From NCBI GenBank assembly GCA_965153355.1, contig OZ231126.1, positions 63,674,001-63,738,000 of the forward strand: a stretch of DNA of 64,000 bases. Direction: 5' to 3'. The notes under the pieces were generated by a model. It was not told where the DNA came from and did not search any database. It worked only from the letters and a program-made list of their open reading frames with translations. Each line of letters opens with the position of its first letter. Position 1 is the stretch's first letter. The position numbers and the translations under genes are program-made. This DNA comes from Flaccisagitta enflata (lineage: Eukaryota; Chaetognatha; Sagittoidea; Aphragmophora). Shown piece by piece: positions 61,830 to 64,000 of the stretch.

Positions 61830-62064
61830 TTATACGCAAACTAAAAGACTTTTCTAAAAGCGTTTTTAAACGCAGACTAAGGAGAGTTTTCTTTCTGAGT
61901 ATACATACAGGTTGATCAGTTTTTATTGGCTTACGCCGACTATGCTTTTATGGTTACAAGTATTTGTTGGTTTTACGAGTTAACGGTTATGACATATGAT
62001 TACTATTGATCATTTTGAATGTTACTAATACTTTTTGGTTTTGTTTTTTATTTCAAATGATGAG

Positions 62065-62157
62065 GACACTGTTGAAAACAAGTCGTCAAAGACTTACAGA
62101 GATCTATCCTCCGATTCTAACAACTACACCGCAGTGCAAAGTTTCATCAGCTTCTGA
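62065..62157 (+). CDS. Candidate terminal exon, acidic/Ser-rich
   Basis: A T-rich tract (TTTTTGGTTTTGTTTTTTATTTC) leads to GATGAG at 62059-62064, a usable acceptor. The phase-0 frame then runs 30 codons (DTVENKSSKTYRDL, ending VQSFISF) to TGA. The composition suits the acidic exon at 50080-50136, which also leaves in phase 0. AATAAA lies at 62711-62716. The acceptor is not ideal because its AG is about 10 bases from the tract. Confidence 0.38.
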   Translation, partial: DTVENKSSKTYRDLSSDSNNYTAVQSFISF

Positions 62158-62550
62158 ACATGAATCGATACTCCAAATTCTTAGCATCATTTAATGAAGA
62201 AAACTTCAGTAAAAGCAATCGAGATCCGAGATGAGGGAAGAACGGTTGAGTTGAGAGAGAAGCAAGGCCATCTCAAACCATATCGATTTACTATTCAAGG
62301 CAATCATCGTAACGGTCGGTTGGACAGAAGCCGAGATGTATGATGAAATAGATCGTTGGAAAAGAAAAGATATCATTTCTTCACTAATCTTTTAATATAA
62401 AAACGTCACAAATGAGATGAAAATAGTATGCTTGATTTTTAGTCATTTTAAGCCTTATGTTCTTGTAATTATGCTTCTTTTAAGACAAAAACAAATGTGT
62501 AGAGTATCGTGTAATTCAAATGGAAAAATCATTTAACCAAATATATAATG
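62158..62550. other. Unique sequence, possible 3' untranslated region
   Basis: No other features. If 62065-62157 is a last exon, this and the short CGR copy would be in its 3' untranslated region. Confidence 0.35.
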
Positions 62551-62551
62551 A

Positions 62552-62630
62552 AACAAGGCCGGATATACGGCCACCAGTTGCCGACGGACGGACAAAGCCT
62601 CTTATAGAGTTGCGTGTCCGCAACTAAAAA
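62552..62630 (+). mobile_element. Minimal CGR element (79 bp), subfamily B
   Basis: The head AACAAGGCCGGATATACGGC and CCAGTTGC join directly to CGACGGACGGACAAAGCCTCTTATAG and the tail AGTTGCG TGTC CGCAACT, AAAAA. Everything between the internal motif and the tetranucleotide is deleted, so both ends are complete. Confidence 0.9.
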
Positions 62631-62634
62631 TGTA

Positions 62635-63110
62635 AAAATGAAGAATAATCTTTTATTATAAGAACATCATTTATTTTCTCGATGGCTTCATATTCTTATT
62701 TACAAGGTTAAATAAAACCTTTAGGTATCATTTAGTGTTCCTCATTTGAAATATAATATAAATCATAGGAACCCTTATGATATATTATTACTCAATTATA
62801 CTAAATACATTTTTAATATCTACTGTTAAAGCAAATGCTTAACAATAAAATTAAGGAATATTCTTATAATATGTATATAAGAAATAGTAAAATATTATTC
62901 TTATTATTATGCGAATAAAAAAAAAGTCGCACTTTTAAATGACAATTTATCATATTAAATTTCAAAATAATTAAATAAAATCATAAACCATATTGAAGAT
63001 CTCAAAGAGATCTTTCATTTGGCTCCAATCTGGTATTTCTAGCTATATTCGTTTAGAAATGGCATAAAAAAGAGTTAAAACATTGCTTTTTTCAGTTTTG
63101 CAATCCTATT
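62635..63110. other. AT-rich unique sequence
   Basis: No gene seen. It contains AATAAA at 62711-62716, the nearest plus-strand poly(A) signal after the candidate exon at 62065. Confidence 0.45.
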
Positions 63111-63111
63111 G

Positions 63112-63298
63112 AACAAGGCCGGATACACGGCTACCCCAGTCGCGTGCGGGTGGGCAGGGGCCGTATTTGAGGTCACTTAATCACTTGGGCAGGAGCAGTG
63201 AATCCATAGACCGCAAAAACCCAAAAAAAGTAAAGTGTGACGGACGGACGGACAGACCGACGGACCGACGGATGGACGGACCGACGGACGGACCGACG
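63112..63298 (+). mobile_element. CGR element, subfamily A, tail truncated
   Basis: The head is AACAAGGCCGGATACACGGC, internal AGTCGCGTGCGGGTGGGC, both GGGCAGG boxes, and about 14 ACGG/ACCG tetramers. It ends at CGACGATC without the hairpin. Confidence 0.85.
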
Positions 63299-63299
63299 A

Positions 63300-63805
63300 T
63301 CTAAGATGAAAGAAAATTCAAAAATCTTTAAAATCAATTAGACAAAAAAATTTTAAATTAATTTTTTGTGTCTCTTCCACTCAGTTACAAAAGGGTGCAG
63401 CTTTTTTTTTTATTCCTTGCAGTATATCAGAATTCATGTGCTTTATTAATATTCCCTAAATATTATCTTCAGCGAATATTTATTTTTAAGATTTAAAACC
63501 CTCATATATTCTTAAGATGTTCTTAATTTTGGGGCCATCTGAAGCCTTGATGTTCTTATAAACTAGGTTCTTTTAAGAAAGTGTAGGCCAGTTTCGGCTC
63601 AACATCATTTTCATTCTTAGAATAAGACGAGGTCGATTTTCTCTAGAAACCATGATTCAATCCTTCAACTTTTTTTCAATCATTTCAAAAACGCAGTAAA
63701 AAGCCGATCAAAATCTGTCGAAATCCAAAGTCCTAACAACTTTCCGAAGAGAGAGAATGTATTGGCAGCTAAGCAGACTCTCTCTTTCGCGTTTAAGCGA
63801 GAACG

Positions 63806-63810
<5 letters not shown>
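63300..63810. other. AT-rich unique sequence
   Basis: Nothing recognised. Confidence 0.5.

Positions 63811-63811
<1 letters not shown>

Positions 63812-63889
<78 letters not shown>
63812..63889 (+). repeat. (GA)n microsatellite
   Basis: A perfect GA run of about 78 bp. Confidence 0.96.
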
Positions 63890-63892
<3 letters not shown>

Positions 63893-64000
63893 GAAAACGC
63901 GACCAGACCAATCAGAAGATTTTAAAAGTACGATAACCAATCCAACCAATCAGTGACCGAGGTACGCAAATCCGTGTCGAAAGAAGGAGAGAAGAGCGCC

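Overview
This is animal nuclear DNA, probably from an invertebrate with a repeat-rich genome. It has spliced-gene signals (TATA box with initiator, GT..AG introns, AATAAA) but no operons or ribosome binding sites. There are dozens of long microsatellites, hAT-type and TA-flanked DNA transposon derivatives, and a dense family of short elements that end in a hairpin. I cannot name the species, and I recognise no named gene. Almost every long open frame is a frame of a simple repeat (Arg-Glu, Ser-Leu, Thr-His, Cys-Val, poly-Lys, poly-Asn) and is not coding.

Genes. The best-supported gene is on the minus strand, 47898 to about 44548. It has a TATA box with an initiator 31 bp downstream and three exons whose two introns are both phase 1. 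The predicted product is a 156-residue protein with an N-terminal signal peptide and four N-glycosylation sequons, followed by an AATAAA signal. A second gene, on the plus strand, is suggested by a 57-nt exon at 50080-50136 and a phase-compatible last exon at 62065-62157. Isolated exon candidates with good splice signals lie near 1842-2062, 15495, 21909, 25164, 27623, 31083 and 55041-55227. A stop-terminated coding-like fragment is at 56705-56842.

Repeats. About 30 copies of one short element (called CGR here) are scattered throughout. It starts AACAAGGCCGGATACACGGC and ends in a perfect hairpin followed by CTAAAA. A motif just inside the head is the exact inverted repeat of the right arm of the tail hairpin, and this pairing is kept in subfamilies that have changed sequence. 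Two other families, at 34032-35504 plus 52053-52654 and at 41165-42472, follow the same plan around a tandem-repeat interior. This resembles non-autonomous Helentron-type rolling-circle elements, but the class is my inference.

Layout. 0-7 kb: microsatellites and old CGR copies. 7.3-9.8 kb: a complete foldback element with 8-bp target duplications and satellite-filled arms. 10-34 kb: CGR copies, small DNA transposons (11.5, 13.3, 16.2, 20.5, 20.7, 22.5, 23.0 kb) and long GA/CA/TTTC arrays. 34-36.4 kb: a cluster of hairpin-ended elements. 36.4-38.6 kb: AT-rich unique sequence with a perfect 47-nt hairpin. 39-42.5 kb: microsatellites, a GC-rich minisatellite and a satellite-filled element. 44.5-47.9 kb: the secreted-protein gene. 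50.26-60.75 kb: a nested complex of inverted repeats in which whole elements sit inside one another, and where the two outer arms act as each other's empty site for two insertions. 61-64 kb: a last-exon candidate and further CGR copies.
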